DNA from: Brachynemurus nebulosus | Taxonomy: Eukaryota > Arthropoda > Insecta > Neuroptera > Myrmeleontidae | Assembly: GCA_035578155.1 (NCBI GenBank) | Contig: JAPWDM010000007.1 | Span: 36,058,413 to 36,122,412, forward strand | Reading direction: 5' to 3' | DNA: 64,000 bases | In this document: one piece after another, positions 48,100-60,021 of the stretch | Layout: each line of letters opens with the position of its first letter | Position numbering within the stretch: position 1 is the first letter of the stretch | Position numbers and translations under genes: made by a program | Notes under the pieces: generated by a model | What the model was told of the DNA's origin: nothing | What the model saw: only the letters and a program-made list of their open reading frames with translations | The model's database searches: none

Positions 48100-48845
48100 C
48101 GCCTAGTATCAAAATCTACTAAATGCACTTTTCGAATTTTTTGATTTTCTAGGGCTATTAATTTTTAAATGCAACAAGGCACATGCCCCTTAACATTTTT
48201 TGTTGTAATTTTAACTGCTTACTAAAGAAATCTGCAACTGAAACATAACATAATTTCCAAAACTTTACAAATCCTGCTAAATACCCATACATAACCTATA
48301 TTTTAGATTTTAACCGTTCAAATTTTAATTTTTTCACTGACATGCGGGACGTACGAAGTATAAAATTATGTTTTCACGTAAAATTTGTATTTTAGTATTT
48401 ATCAAAAAGTTTAAATAATGAAATCGTAGATGTAAATGAATTACTAAGTAAGCACTTTGGTTTTAAGTGACAAAATGAAAATAGTTTACAATATTCCAAA
48501 ACAAATTGTATCGTCTAACCCTGATACATCCAATATTGCTGAATTAAGTTTTTTTTTTTTTTTTTAATAAATTTCCCTTATAATTTCTGTTTTAAAACGC
48601 ACTTTATATAAATGTCACTATCAAAACCTAATAAATTCAAATAATTTTGATTAAAAAAGGGGTAAAACGATAATTTTGTTTTTTGATAATAGTACTAATC
48701 ATCTTTTTTACCTTGTTAGTTAATATAATTATGACTTTTTAACCAAAAAATTAATTTTGAACTGCGTTATGGTTTTTTGCGATTTCCCATGATCTTTATA
48801 AGTGGAATTAGTAGATTTTGATACTAAGCAACTCAATTGTCCTAG
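48080..48845. mobile_element. Possible inverted-repeat element
   Basis: CCTAGTATCAAAATCTACTAA at about 48102 is inverted at 48808-48828 (TTAGTAGATTTTGATACTAA). Outer partial symmetry (ACAATTG on both sides) extends it. No clear target duplication or coding sequence. Confidence 0.4.
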
Positions 48846-49484
48846 GAATGAAATTTCGTTAATTACTGACTGACGGACGATTGGCTTCAAAGGGATGATT
48901 CTGACCTGGGATTGTCGGCCCATGTGGATCCATCCCTGTAAATTTAACAATTTTACCGCGGCACTATACCAGTGTGGTGACGAATGTTATCTTATACCAA
49001 ACACCCTTCTTATAAAAATAGTTTTTTTTTTTTTTTTGAAAAATAAAATAAACTTAAAACATAATAAAATGTATGCGATGTTACAAAAGAAGGTCATTTA
49101 ATATATTAATAAATAAATATAATATGTTGGGAACCTCTGACATATTGTTTATTGAGTAAACAACATGTTCTGGGAACGCCATACATGTTTAGTGTTTACT
49201 AACAAACATAAGGCTATATTTTTCTTGCGTCAAATACACATCCACATATATAATATGTACACAGAACACAGACAGTGTACAGCACATATAAACAGGAATG
49301 GAATTGAGAGGATTTCCTTTAGATGATGTGCGAGTGAGTGCGAACGAGCGCGCACATTGTTTGGTGATGGCTTGGGTTTTTTTTTCTCATTTCTTTTTAT
49401 TTACTTTTAATTTATTTTTAACAATACGTCATTATAAAAATACAAAAATACGCTTTTAATAATCATTACATATATATAGGGTGG
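48846..49484. other. Unassigned sequence
   Basis: A 68-codon plus-strand frame at 48895-49101 contains a poly(Phe) run and no recognised motif. No gene called. Confidence 0.45.
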
Positions 49485-50035
49485 GTAGTGTAAAAATTGT
49501 GACCGTGTCAAATGTCTAAAAACCGGCTTCAATACTTCGGAAATCAGGTTTGAAAATGAAAAGTGGTAGGACAAATTTTTCAGTGTGAAATTCTTGTTGG
49601 ATTTTAGCATTTAATCCTAGACTGACGTAATACCGAAATTATAAGGTATCGAGATGTATCTACGAAACCCCAAAACACACAAAATCAAAAAAATTGATAT
49701 GTTTTGGAAAATGTTTCATTCTTTATCGGTGACCGGAATTATGTATATTAATTTTAAAAATAATTTTATTCTGCCGATCTATGCAGATATCATTACAAAT
49801 ATTTACAGAAATAACCATTTACTGTTCTTATGCAAATATTTTTTTTCTGAAAATTCATTTTGTTTCAGGAAGTCGGAAAATTTTTGTCAGAATTAACCAA
49901 AAGAAATTTTTGACAGTGTTTTTATTTTTGTTATTTTTATTTATTATTTTTTTATTTTGGTTTAACTAACGAAAAGTAAATGATTGTTGAAGTGAAAGGG
50001 CAGAAGTTTCACTTTAGCCGCATGACTGTCGCATA
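49485..50035. other. Segment beginning with the terminal phrase of the 28.5-kb element
   Basis: GGGTAGTGTAAAAATTGTGA at 49487 resembles the end of the element at 28521. An approximate inverse lies near 50627-50660 (TTGACACGGTTCTATAATTT, then TTGC). An old element may therefore span about 49485-50665 with a TA-flanked MITE inside it. Short frames here are chance. Confidence 0.35.
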
Positions 50036-50554
50036 CGGCTAAACCTTTTTTTAAGCGGTCTTCTTTTGTGCAATTTTTTATGCAATTTTTTTATGGGGTT
50101 TTTAAAAATATGGTCATAAAAATGCATAATGTGAAGTTAACTATAATAACTTTCTTTGATAGAAACACTTCTTAATGGTTTTTAAGCATTTAATCAGTAC
50201 ATTGCATAAGAATATAAGTTTTTGCATCATTTAGTTTTTTTAGAGATGTATTTTTCACAATAAAATTTTCATAATATTATAAAAATAAACTAAATTTTTC
50301 CACGTGTTAATTAATGCTTTATCTTGTTTAGAAAAGCAATTTGTAAGGAAATCGTGAGGTTTTGACCGTTTTGAGTTATGTATTTTCGATGAAACTTTCT
50401 TTATACGGTCTCGATCCATCGCATAAAAAAAGTTTTTTTTACAATCTGGACCGAACTAAACTTTTTATAGCTATTTATGATATTTTTGAATATATTTTTT
50501 TGTGCGATTTTTTTATGCAGTCCCTATCCACCGCATAAAAAAAGGGTTCACCTG
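50036..50554. mobile_element. TA-flanked MITE with pogo/Tigger-like ends
   Basis: CGGCTAAACCTTTTTTTAAG, then CGGT, at the left matches the inverse of ACCGCATAAAAAAAGGGTTC, then ACCTG, at the right. On the right the element reads inward as CAGGTGAACCC. TA flanks both ends (50034-50035 and 50555-50556). CAG-start ends with TA duplications are usual for pogo-type MITEs. ATCCAYCGCATAAAAAAAG recurs internally at about 50414 and 50526. No coding sequence. Confidence 0.6.
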
Positions 50555-50556
50555 TA

Positions 50557-51234
50557 CTCATATTTTCGTTTAAAACTTTAGAATCGTTTGAACAGACATA
50601 AATTCTAATTTATGTTGCACCAGAATTGACACGGTTCTATAATTTTTGCGGGAACTTGAGCAAGTTGATTTTTTCGGATCACTCTGTAGCCATCATACAT
50701 GCATTAGATTAAGAAAAATATTGAAATAACATTAACAAATGATAAACAAAGGGTGGAGGTTCACATACAAAAATAAATTTAGTATTTTTGTAAATAAAAG
50801 ATGTTAACGTCGTAAGTTTATTGAGACAACAAAACCGTAGTTATTAGTTTGATTTAGTTTGGTGATGGGCACTATTCACATATGTACAGTTCGAAAACGA
50901 TTCATTTGAATGGTATGATTCATTTAAATGTGTTGATAGTTTAGTAATCAGTATATGTAGTCAGTAACATATAATAAAGATATGTGAAGCTGGTCATCGG
51001 TCGATTCATTAAAAATTATCGAATGAATGTTTGTTTGTAAATGAACTAACACGTTCGGTAATGATTCGCAACGAATCATCGATTTACTTGATCGATAATA
51101 AAGCGAGTCTTCGTTCATTTATGAAATAAATGATGATTATCGTAACTTTCACTCAAGAGACACACTCATACCAGTGTTATTTTACAAGAATTTAAGTTTT
51201 TATACGATTAATTTAAATTTGTGTTTCGGGTATA
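50557..51234. other. Unassigned sequence with hAT-like scraps
   Basis: GGTGATGGGCACTATTCA near 50862 looks like a worn hAT terminus, and ATTCATT/AATGAAT and CGAATCATCGATTT motifs fill 50900-51120. No partner end could be fixed. Confidence 0.35.
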
Positions 51235-51365
51235 TTTGAGAAAAAAAATGACGTCATGAAATTTACTAAAATTTTTCAGTGACTCAAAAACCGTTAATGA
51301 AATGAGTAATGACAGAGTGATGAAACTGGAAGATAACTATTGATTTTTTAAGTCGTTGTCACCTC
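51235..51365 (+). repeat. Dispersed repeat R1, partial copy
   Basis: ATGACGTCATGAAATTTACT, then AAAATTTTTCAGTG, GAGTGATGAAACTGGAAG and TTTTAAGTCGTT match 4750-4870 and 40220-40330. Confidence 0.7.
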
Positions 51366-51535
51366 TTCTTAGTTTAAGAGCTGGATCCGCGCCTGCTCTT
51401 GACCCTTGTCAAGTAAGAGTTCATCAGAATCCCGCTATAGTAACTGAAAAACTCAAGTGCTTAAAGTGGGATTTCATCATTCTCTAACTATTCGGGAGTC
51501 CAAGAACAGCACAACAGTTCTCGATGTATGTGTCA

Positions 51536-51828
51536 TAGTGGTGGAGAACTATCGATACTTTTGACTATCGAAAACTATCGATTTTTTTTTACTATCGATA
51601 GTTTTCGATACTTTTTCGATACGAAAGATAATAAAAATTTCGTGATATAAAAACAACCATTTTAAGGGAATTTCCGGGCAAAAAGGAATAGTTCCGCCCC
51701 GGTGTAAAACCGGCGACTTTTTTTTTTTTTTGCTCGCCGTCTATCCAAATACCGCCCAAGTCTGCTATCAAAAACTATCGATAGTTTCACTATCGATAGT
51801 CGGGACTATCGATAGTTCTCCATCACTA
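51536..51828. mobile_element. 293-bp hAT-type MITE of CTATCGATAG repeats, exact 8-bp duplication
   Basis: TAGTGGTGGAGAACTATCGAT at the left and its near-inverse ending TTCTCCATCACTA at the right. ATGTGTCA stands outside both ends (51528-51535 and 51829-51836). Both subterminal regions are runs of ACTATCGATAGT-type palindromes, while the middle (51650-51760) is unrelated and contains a T run. A plus-strand frame across it is incidental. Confidence 0.92.
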
Positions 51829-51836
51829 ATGTGTCA

Positions 51837-52447
51837 TCGTTCATCGTTCACTCATTCTGGGGCCACGCCCATCATTAAAAATATGTATGTAGATACACCA
51901 CAGCAAAAATGTGCCCTCATATATTCAAATTTTTAATACGTTTATGTATGCGTAAACGTTAAATGATTTTTACTCGTCCGCCTCTGGTCGACTCAGTTGG
52001 ATTACAAAATACAATACTAATACACATGTACATCATTTTACTTTACTAACACACATTCAACTCCATATTTACTTATTTTGTTGTGTATTTGTTAAAATTT
52101 GTCATTCATTTATGTTTTACTGGCGTATGACCGACCACTCATTCCACTCGCGCGCCGTACACTATTCATTCTACTCACTTAATTCGTTTAGACTTAAGTC
52201 ACATTTATCGAACTAAAGTACCTATGCCTTACATGTACAGTATGTAATTGGCGACACTGATGCACATGGTTCTGGCGCGGTAAACAGAAACTATTTGAAA
52301 AAATATTTGAAAAAGTACATTGTACCGGCATTTTAATACATACCACGCGGGTTCGATCGGTACTAATTAAAATTTGATTTTACACGACAATTTGTGTTTG
52401 GTGATTTTAATTGTTGATTAATTAAGATTTTCGATTATGTGAAATGT
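51837..52447. other. Unassigned sequence
   Basis: Moderately AT-rich with CGCGCGC-containing bits near 52148. No gene, and possibly promoter sequence of the transcribed region suggested just downstream. Confidence 0.35.
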
Positions 52448-52720
52448 GTGCAGTTATAGTGTTTGTGTTTAAAAATTTTTTGGAAGTGCAAGAATTTTGT
52501 GCAGTGTGTGACGTTTTGTGTGCCAGAAATTTAATTGATACGTGAACTTAATTGGATCATTTAATTAATTGGCGAGTAATTTTTTTTGGTGGATTTCGGA
52601 TTTTTATGAATTTTGAAGAATGAGAATTCGTGTTTATGATTTTGTTGATAGTGTATCATGTTAACAGTGGATTTTAATTCAACGAATGTGATTGGTGATT
52701 TTTTCAATTGTTATTCAAAG
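52448..52720 (+). promoter_or_regulatory. Possible untranslated first exon with splice donor
   Basis: From about 52440 the plus strand becomes strongly T/G-skewed (GTGTGCAGTTATAGTGTTTG, and GTGCAGTGTGTGACGTTTTG), as often seen in insect 5' untranslated exons. The stretch ends at a good donor, CAAAG|GTAATT (52720/52721). A CAGTTATAG near 52451 could act as an initiator. No long open frame is present, as expected for a leader. The skew alone is not proof. Confidence 0.25.
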
Positions 52721-53127
52721 GTAATTTGAATTTTTTGTGCGCGATCTGTCCAGACCATGTTGTCAATTTTTAGATTATTGGAAGTTGTCGCATCATTTTT
52801 GAGAATATTCTCCAACGATCTTGTAGTAAATTCAAAAGTTTTGATTTCTCCTTTCAGTTCTCGGAAATTTTTTAATTGAAGCAATTTACAAAGAAATTTT
52901 AAAAGCTCGAAAGTATTTGAACGGTTTGCAAAACAAATTCGTAAATCCACTTTTTTTATTTTTCCAAATTCAAGCGCGAGAGTACATATCTCCATAATAC
53001 TAAGTATTCATATCATTAATGATCAATTTATTTCGATTAATAACCGGAATCTTAAAAAGATACGTTGATAATTTCATCACTTTTGGTCATTTTTTTAAGA
53101 ATTTAATGGATTCGTCTTGTGAAATAT
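52721..53127. other. Unassigned sequence
   Basis: A 94-codon minus-strand frame (52711-52995) has no recognised domain. It could be chance. Confidence 0.35.
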
Positions 53128-53135
53128 GCACTAAG

Positions 53136-53684
53136 TAGGGATGATCGATATTCATTGATGGTAGAAAAACATCAATGTTTAGGGGGAAAACATCGATATA
53201 AAGACATCGATGTTATGTCCTCGATAACATCGACACATCGATGTTACGAGAATAATATCGAAACATCGATATTACTCTAAACTATCCAGTAGTTAAAAAG
53301 TCCTGTAGCTGATTTAAAACAAGATCCATTACTTTTATGGCAAGTTCTAGGATCCACTTATATACAAACTTGAAAAAAATTGCCATTAAATATTTGTGTT
53401 TCACAGCAACTTCAACAACTTCAAAGAGACTTTTTTCAAAAGCTGGACAGCATTTGTATCAACAAAGGAACAGATTAAAAGGGAAACTTTTAACAAAGTG
53501 ACTTTTTTGCAAAGTGTACCAAATAAAAACTGGCAATGTTAAGTTTTAATAAATAAAATAATAGATTATAATGGTTGTTTATTTTGCTAAATAAACATCG
53601 ATGTTTTTCTTTCGATATATATCGTATAGCGATACTCTTGAATCGATGTTAACATCGATGTTTGTCTAATATCGATCATCCCTA
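53136..53684. mobile_element. hAT element with ACATCGATGT repeats and transposase scrap, exact 8-bp duplication
   Basis: TAGGGATGATCGATATT at the left and AATATCGATCATCCCTA at the right are perfect 17-bp inverted ends. GCACTAAG flanks both (53128-53135 and 53685-53692). AACATCGATGTT palindromes are repeated in both subterminal regions (53165-53270 and 53585-53670). The middle retains the end of a hAT transposase gene, linking this repeat-rich class directly to hAT. An internal-deletion derivative of an autonomous parent is the natural explanation. Confidence 0.95.
53317..53501 (+). pseudogene. hAT transposase C-terminal remnant with frameshift
   Basis: One frame reads DPLLLWQVLGSTYIQ (from about 53322). 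After a frame change near 53370 it reads LKKIAIKYLCFTATSTTSKR, then LFSKAGQHLYQQRNRLKG, ending at TGA 53499-53501. This is the classic hATC pattern (DP..WW..., then LA.KYL.I.ATS..SER.FS.AG.....RNRL). The conserved Glu of SER is Lys here. Everything N-terminal, including the catalytic residues, is gone. It lies between the ATCGAT-rich subterminal regions of the element at 53136-53684. Confidence 0.85.
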
Positions 53685-53692
53685 GCACTAAG

Positions 53693-55227
53693 TCACTTCT
53701 GCTTCACTTTAAGAAGTGGACTTCTTTAAGTGCTAAGTGTAAAAAGATTAATTAAGGAATTTGTATACATTTTTTTTTTTTTTTGAGAAACAGTTCTAAC
53801 GATTTTGATTAAATTTAGAATGGAAAAGTTTTTAGGTCTTAGAAATCGATTGAGCAAAGCTCAAATTCACGAAAAATTCATTTACAGGGTCAACTTAAGT
53901 CACTTTGGACCAACTGAATGTCAGTTCTAAAGTTAGCATTAACAATAATATCTTCCTAAAATAATATTTTAAAAATTAACCGATGTCTTCACATAAACGG
54001 AATATTACTAAGGAAGGACTTGATCGTCCATTTCACATATTCCGCTAATTTTTGTTCATGATCCAAAGTAATCCCACGAACTCATTATTTAACTGTTAAG
54101 AATTTTACTTAAGGCCGTACAATAAACACAATTTATAACTCAACCATAGCGATCTTATAACCAACCCATTTAAATATACTTATTTTTACTTAACACAACC
54201 TTGTTACCAGAAGACGTCGAATTTAATTTTGACGGTAGAATAAAAATTTCTCACACAAACAAAATATTAGAAAAGGACCATCATCCCGTTGAAATAATAC
54301 CGGAAAACATCTGTTACACTGCAATATTTGACAATTTTTGGATTATGATATGTGTTAAAAATTTCAAACAATAGTTTTGTTTACTTGTCCTTTTTGCCCG
54401 ACTGAATTAAAAACAAATTGTCAGGTATAAGGATTATTTTTTGTCAAATATTCAAATGTGGCTACCATATGTGGTATAAATCGCAAGCCAACTACATAGG
54501 CCGTTAACAATAGACCCATAAAATAATCACAATTATTTAAAAATACTGGTTTACATATTTCCGGTTCCGAAATAATTTCGTTGTTTTAAGAAATGGTGAT
54601 CTAAATATATTTTATTTGAAGATTCTGATATTGTTTTTATAAAAATATTGTTCCAAGAATTTTAAAATTTGTCTTGGTATCTTTTGCTTGAAAGGAAACG
54701 TTAAATTGAAAGAAGTTGTCAAAATTTTTTATAATTAAATTGTTATCATTTCTGGTTATCAACCGAAATTATTTTTAAATTTACAGCTAATTAAGACATT
54801 ACGTCTTTAAATTAAATTTCTTCAAGTATCGTCAAACCATACAGCTTTACCAAATCACATTTTATGTTAAATTAAAACTTCATGGTTCATTAATGTTTGT
54901 AGCATTTTTTTTTTACTGATCGGGACATTTCTCATAAATCAATGGGATTATACATTTCATACTATTGTTTTGTTAGAAATGTTCCTGTCTCAGAAAAAAA
55001 AATGCTAATTAGCAGAAAGCTTGGTCAAAAGTCCAATTCTTCCCTTCTAGTAAATACTTTATTTTACTAATTTATTGTAAGAACTTTTAAACCTTGTAGA
55101 AATGTTTAAGAGAGTAAAAATTGGCCCACAGTTAATTGTAATCGAAATTTTACCTTTTTAATTATTAAACTCACGTACCTTTTAAACTGATGAAACATAA
55201 ATATTTCGGAATCCTATATCCCAAAAA
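53693..55227. other. Unassigned AT-rich sequence
   Basis: Nothing recognised: no gene, RNA or element boundary. Confidence 0.5.
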
Positions 55228-55350
55228 TGTCTTCGGCCCTCCGCAATGTTAAAAAGACTCCAACGATTGTTGAAAAAACATTGAACCTATACTTCATATG
55301 TGTCTTCGGCACTCACCAATGTTAAAAAGACTTCAACGGTTGTTGAAAAG
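55228..55350 (+). repeat. 73-bp tandem repeat, 1.7 units
   Basis: TGTCTTCGGCMCTC, then CAATGTTAAAAAGACT, CAACGRTTGTTGAAAA, begins at 55228 and again at 55301. Non-coding. Confidence 0.7.
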
Positions 55351-56226
55351 AAGTCGAATATAACAGAATCACATAGAAATTTCATTATTTTTAATGAATT
55401 CTTTTAAAAAGTCAAAAAATAAAGATACCACAAAAGTCACAAAGTTTATATGCATAACTGAACCTGCTATAAATAATATTACTCGTATTGAATAAGAGGT
55501 TAACAAAAACATTGCAATTTAAAAAAAAAAATTACGTTAAACATTAATTTTTTGCAATAACTAAAGCAGAAAATTTTTCATATATTTCATAAATATATTT
55601 AAAAACTATATACATATAATATACACATTGAAATAAATAAAAATCACAGAACCACGCCAGTTTCATCTAAAAATATAAACTTGTGAATGCATGCTGTTTA
55701 TTACGTAAAATATGTAAACAATTTTAAATAAAAAACAACTTGTTTTGACAAAATCGTTTACATATACTTATGATACTGAACAGTGGTGTTAAACATTTAT
55801 TTCTTTTGGCGACCATGAAACAGTGTATTAAATGAAATAAAGGATCTATATCAGACATTAAGACAGGAACTTGTACTAGGAATAGAGTTCTGGAAAGTCT
55901 TAACTTTTTTCAATTGAGAAAATACTTCAGAAACAAATCGAATGACAACTTTCGGATTAAACGCAGAATATTAGCACTTTAATGTCCGTACGTTTACGCA
56001 ATCAGCTTCCTCAGGGGTTGGTAATATTTTTAAGAAATTAAATAAAAAAACAAAAAAACAATAACAATAAAGCGATGAAAAAATATAAAAGACCACAAGC
56101 AATTAAAAATCATATTACATAATATATGTATTATGTTATCTGTCTATGTATAACATTTAGAGAAATCACACAGAGAGTGTGGTACCGGCTAATACCTGTC
56201 CGTGGTAACATTACATACATGTGTAA
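55351..56226. other. Unassigned AT-rich sequence
   Basis: No gene or repeat structure recognised. Confidence 0.5.
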
Positions 56227-56940
56227 TCTATACATATAATAAAATTGTAACGAGACCATTTCTGTACATGGAATATTTTTGGAAAATTGTACTGGTACTG
56301 TCAATAGTTATCGATGTAGATATTAAAAGAGCGATTTTTAGAATTTTTGTCGGTCTGTATGTCTGTCTGTCTGTTCACGCATCACGCAAGAACTATTGGA
56401 CGGATTTTAATGAAATTTGGTGTGATGATAACTTATTACCTGGGTCAACATCTAAAATACTTTTTACTCCGGGAGAATTTCTCATTCCCACGGGAAAATG
56501 GAAAAACCATTTTGAACATGTGCACACTTTAGGCAAAAACTATTGGACCGATTTTAATAAAATTTGGTGTGGTGATAACTTATTACCTAGGGCAACATTT
56601 AAGAAATTTCTTACTCCGGGAAAATGCCTCATTCCCACGGGAAAATAGAAAAACCATTTTCTGCATGTACACGCATTACGCAAAAACTATTGGACGGATT
56701 TTGATGAAATTTGGTGTGGTGATAACCTATTACTTGAGTCAACATTTAAGATACCTTTTGCTCCGAGAAAGTGCTCCATTCCCAGGGGAAAATGGAAAAA
56801 CCATTATGAGCATGTGCAAACATTACACAAAAATTATTACTCTTTGCAAGTTCTGTATAATTATTACACTTACATATGCATATACTTCTTATTGAGTTTA
56901 TAACAATTCTTTGCGCGAACGACGTCGCGGGTACGGCTAG
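56227..56940 (+). mobile_element. Non-autonomous Helitron with three 147-bp internal repeats
   Basis: The 5' end TCTATACATATAATAAAATTG follows an A (56226). The 3' end is a GC-rich hairpin (CGCGA-ACGACG-TCGCG, 56914-56929), 7 bases, then CTAG, followed by T (56941). TC start, hairpin, CTRR end and A|T insertion are the Helitron hallmarks. Just after the 5' region comes GTCTGTCTGTCTGTTC. The interior has three direct repeats starting AACTATTGGAC at 56391, 56538 and 56685, spaced exactly 147 bp and alike through GAAATTTGGTGTGRTGATAA, CTCCGGGA, CATTCCCACGGGAAAATGG and AAAAACCATT. It has no Rep/helicase. The 148-codon frame across it exists because the period is a multiple of three. Confidence 0.85.
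56391..56830 (+). repeat. 147-bp direct repeats inside the Helitron
   Basis: Unit starts are at 56391, 56538 and 56685 (both periods 147). Units differ by scattered substitutions with no net length change; the third decays after about 56825. Confidence 0.9.
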
Positions 56941-56941
56941 T
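56914..56941 (+). terminator. Helitron 3' hairpin and CTAG/T terminus
   Basis: A 5-bp GC stem (CGCGA/TCGCG) with a hexanucleotide loop, then GGGTACGG, then CTAG (56937-56940) and host T. In Helitrons this hairpin marks the end of rolling-circle transfer. Confidence 0.8.
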
Positions 56942-59219
56942 CGGAGTATAAAATGTTAAGAAATCAGTTATTCAAATTCTAAAAACAATTTGTAAGTTTT
57001 TAAAGAAGTTCAGTTCCTACAGTTTGAAAATATTTTCGTGGTTTTTTTTATTTTTGAATTTTTCGCCATGTTTTATTTAATACGACATTGCAATATATTG
57101 TAAAATTTTAAACTTTTAACATCATTTTTCGTTTGAATATAACCAAAATTCCGCATATAGTTTTAACAGCAGGCTTCTTAATCAACATAAAACTTCTCAG
57201 TGTAAATTTCCTTGTTCTAAAATTTGTCTAACTCTTTTTTCGGTTACATCTGGTTCTCATCATTTTTTTCGTACGAACACCACCTTCTTAAAAATTGAAA
57301 AAGGGAAAACTAGCGAAATGTTTAGTTCTTACAGAATTGTATGTACCCATGAAATTAATTTGCACTTGTGCGAGCAAATAGCAACAATAGCGCACAAATA
57401 CCGTCGGTGAACATACCTGCAAACTTATTGACAACTACTTAAATCATTATTACTTAACTGTTTAGTTTATTATAAAAAGAAAACTGATAAATGTTTTAAT
57501 ACAAAAACATATTTATTGTTAGTTTATTAATGTAATAAGAAAATATTATTGGAAAAATAGAGTACTTTTTGATTTTTCCACCAAAAAATTGACATATTTC
57601 TGGGCAATAGTTTAAAAAATGATATCTAGGTATAAGATGTTCAGATAAGAGTCAATGTTATTGTTTTTTTTTTTTTGGAAATAATCGATATTTTGTAATT
57701 GTTTTAAATAAATCTCTGATATAATTTTATACATTTTAAATACTATGTATCATACACGTAAAAATTGAGTATTTCATAATTTTTTTCAATGATAGTCGAA
57801 ATAGTACTCATAAAATTTTGTAGTATGATAAACAGTCAGGAGATAACTTTTTATGGATTTAATACACGCTTATAATTTCAAATACAACACGTTATACAGT
57901 AAAATCTGAGATGAAATTTGGTGCGTTTACTTACAGGTGTTACAGTTTATGTTTTTTTTTTTCAATGTAAGTCGTTGTTTATGCAAAACAATATTGAATA
58001 AGTAATTTATTTACTAAATAACTCGAACGTTCAATTATATACCCTGGCACTTTGGTAACAATTAACTGTTTAGCGAGGGCTATTGTGTTGCGAATATTCT
58101 TTACAATTATAAAATAATGGTATTTATAGTAATTAATCAAAATTTATTTATAAAAACAACATAAATTTTTGTTTAATTTAATACAATATAAGTGTTACAG
58201 TCTGATCAAAAGTGTGGGAATCTATTCTTTCTATATTTGAGATTTGTACATACTTCCGTAGAAATTCACCTGATGCTTCTCTTAAAAGTTATGAGAAAAC
58301 TTATTTCCTAAAAAAAATATTTTAGGATTTTTATAGTTTTGTGTCCGAAAAGTCGAAAACTGTTTAACTGAAGTCATTTAGAAAGGAATTTTTATAGTTA
58401 AGAAATTTGTTACATCACATGGTAACGGAATAAATCTCGTGTAAAATAATTTTTGTTTCATTTCAAAAAATCGAAATTTCTACAAGTGGGTCGTTAGTTT
58501 TGTAGAGACTGATTTTTGTGTACAGTCTGCAAATATTTCCGCGATTATTGGAAATGTGTTTTGCTGAACAGCGATTTTATTTTTAGGTTTACCCACAGAT
58601 TTTTATCGATTTACTTTGCAAAATTTTAGATTTAGAAAAACCATTTTTTATAAGGTTATTTGTAATTTTTTTTCTCAACAGTAAGTTTCCTAATTAATAT
58701 GAAATTTCAACAAAATTTTCTTATTATAAAATCTGTTCAATACTGTTCGTTTCAAGATAGATAATAATTGAATGATTTGATATAAAAATTTCTTAATTAT
58801 TTAATTATATCTTTATCAAACTTGGTTGACTATTTTATTGTCAATTAGTGGTTATGTGATACCAATAAGTATAATTATTTGTTTGAAAAAAAAATATTTT
58901 TATAGAAAAAATAAAATTTTATTTAAAAGAATAAAATTACAGTTTCAGTATTATGGCCGTAAACTCAACCATTTCCTTCTGTAATTGTTTATCTTTTTAT
59001 TGCTTGTGCAAATAATTATATTATGATTTTCTGACAGATAAGATAATTTTGTCGCAACCATTCGTCTTATATTACATTATACATGCGATTATAAAGTTCT
59101 TGATTTTATAAAATAGTATCAGTGTTATCTACACGAATAAAATTTATTGAATTTTGTCTTCAGAAATTAAACTTTATAGCTGTAAGTATTTGATTGGGGT
59201 TTTGTAGTCCTGTGAAGGA
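56942..59219. other. Unassigned AT-rich sequence
   Basis: More than 2 kb with no open frame above background, no terminal repeats and no RNA boxes that I can see. Confidence 0.5.
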
Positions 59220-60003
59220 CAGCCTCGGACCTAAGGGCGGGAGGGCAAATCGGGGCCGGGTATCAAATGGTCTAAAAAATAGTTTGTTGCTCGACCATTT
59301 TAGAAAAAATTAATATTCTTCCAGTTGTTTCTATTGTATTTGAGGTATTTAAAACATTTCTTTAAAAAAAATATTTTGAACCGTTCAAGCGTGGTAGCCA
59401 TTTTTGTTTTCCAATTTGCGCTGATTTTTGTGTTTGCAGTCAGTGATGCCAATACACGTATACTTCATAAGTCGTTTATCCTAAAAGGTTGAAATAAAAC
59501 CATTTTAAAGGTAATAGATCTCCCTTTATTTTAGGTTATGTCCATATTTGACCTATTGTTGTCCCTTCCATAAGAAAACTTTACCTAATAAAGTTGAATA
59601 TCAAAATTTAGCAAAATTCACTTTTTGAACCTTTTTTTTTATAGAAAGTGTTTTATACAGTTTGGTATTTGTATGGGTATAGCTGTATATGGATACAACT
59701 ACCCAAGAAAATTTCAATTGTGAAACTTGTATCCTTTAATTTTTACAAACTTCCGAAAGCTGACTTTATTTCAAATTTTGGATTTTTGCGCCCCTGTATC
59801 TCTGATGGGGCTGGTGATAAAAATTTGAAATTTAACAAAACCTTCAATTTTTATCATTGCTGCAACGGGAAAAATAGGAATTTTGTAAGGAACTTATATA
59901 CTTATGAGTTCTTTTGAGAATTGATGTCAAAGGTTGCAGGGGGGGGCGCCACTTTTAAAGTTTCTGCCTCGGTTTTAAAAAAATCGTAAATCCGGGGCTG
60001 CTT
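59220..60003. mobile_element. Possible degenerate hAT element with GC-rich ends
   Basis: CAGCCTCGGACCTAAG at the left is matched by the inverse of the right-hand CGTAAATCCGGGGCTG. Both begin CAGCCYCGGA, as hAT ends often do, and are followed inward by G-rich segments (GGGCGGGAGGG and GGGGGGGGCGCC near 59941). No 8-bp duplication could be found and the 89-codon frame inside has no transposase motif. Confidence 0.4.
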
Positions 60004-60021
60004 AGTATACCGAACAGTATA

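Noticed and set aside
52711..52995. 94-codon minus-strand frame
   Set aside because: No recognised motif; length is within chance for a window of this size.
56202..56895. 148- and 108-codon frames with internally repeated peptide
   Set aside because: They follow the 147-bp repeats of the non-autonomous Helitron; the period is a multiple of three, so frames stay open. No Rep or helicase motif.
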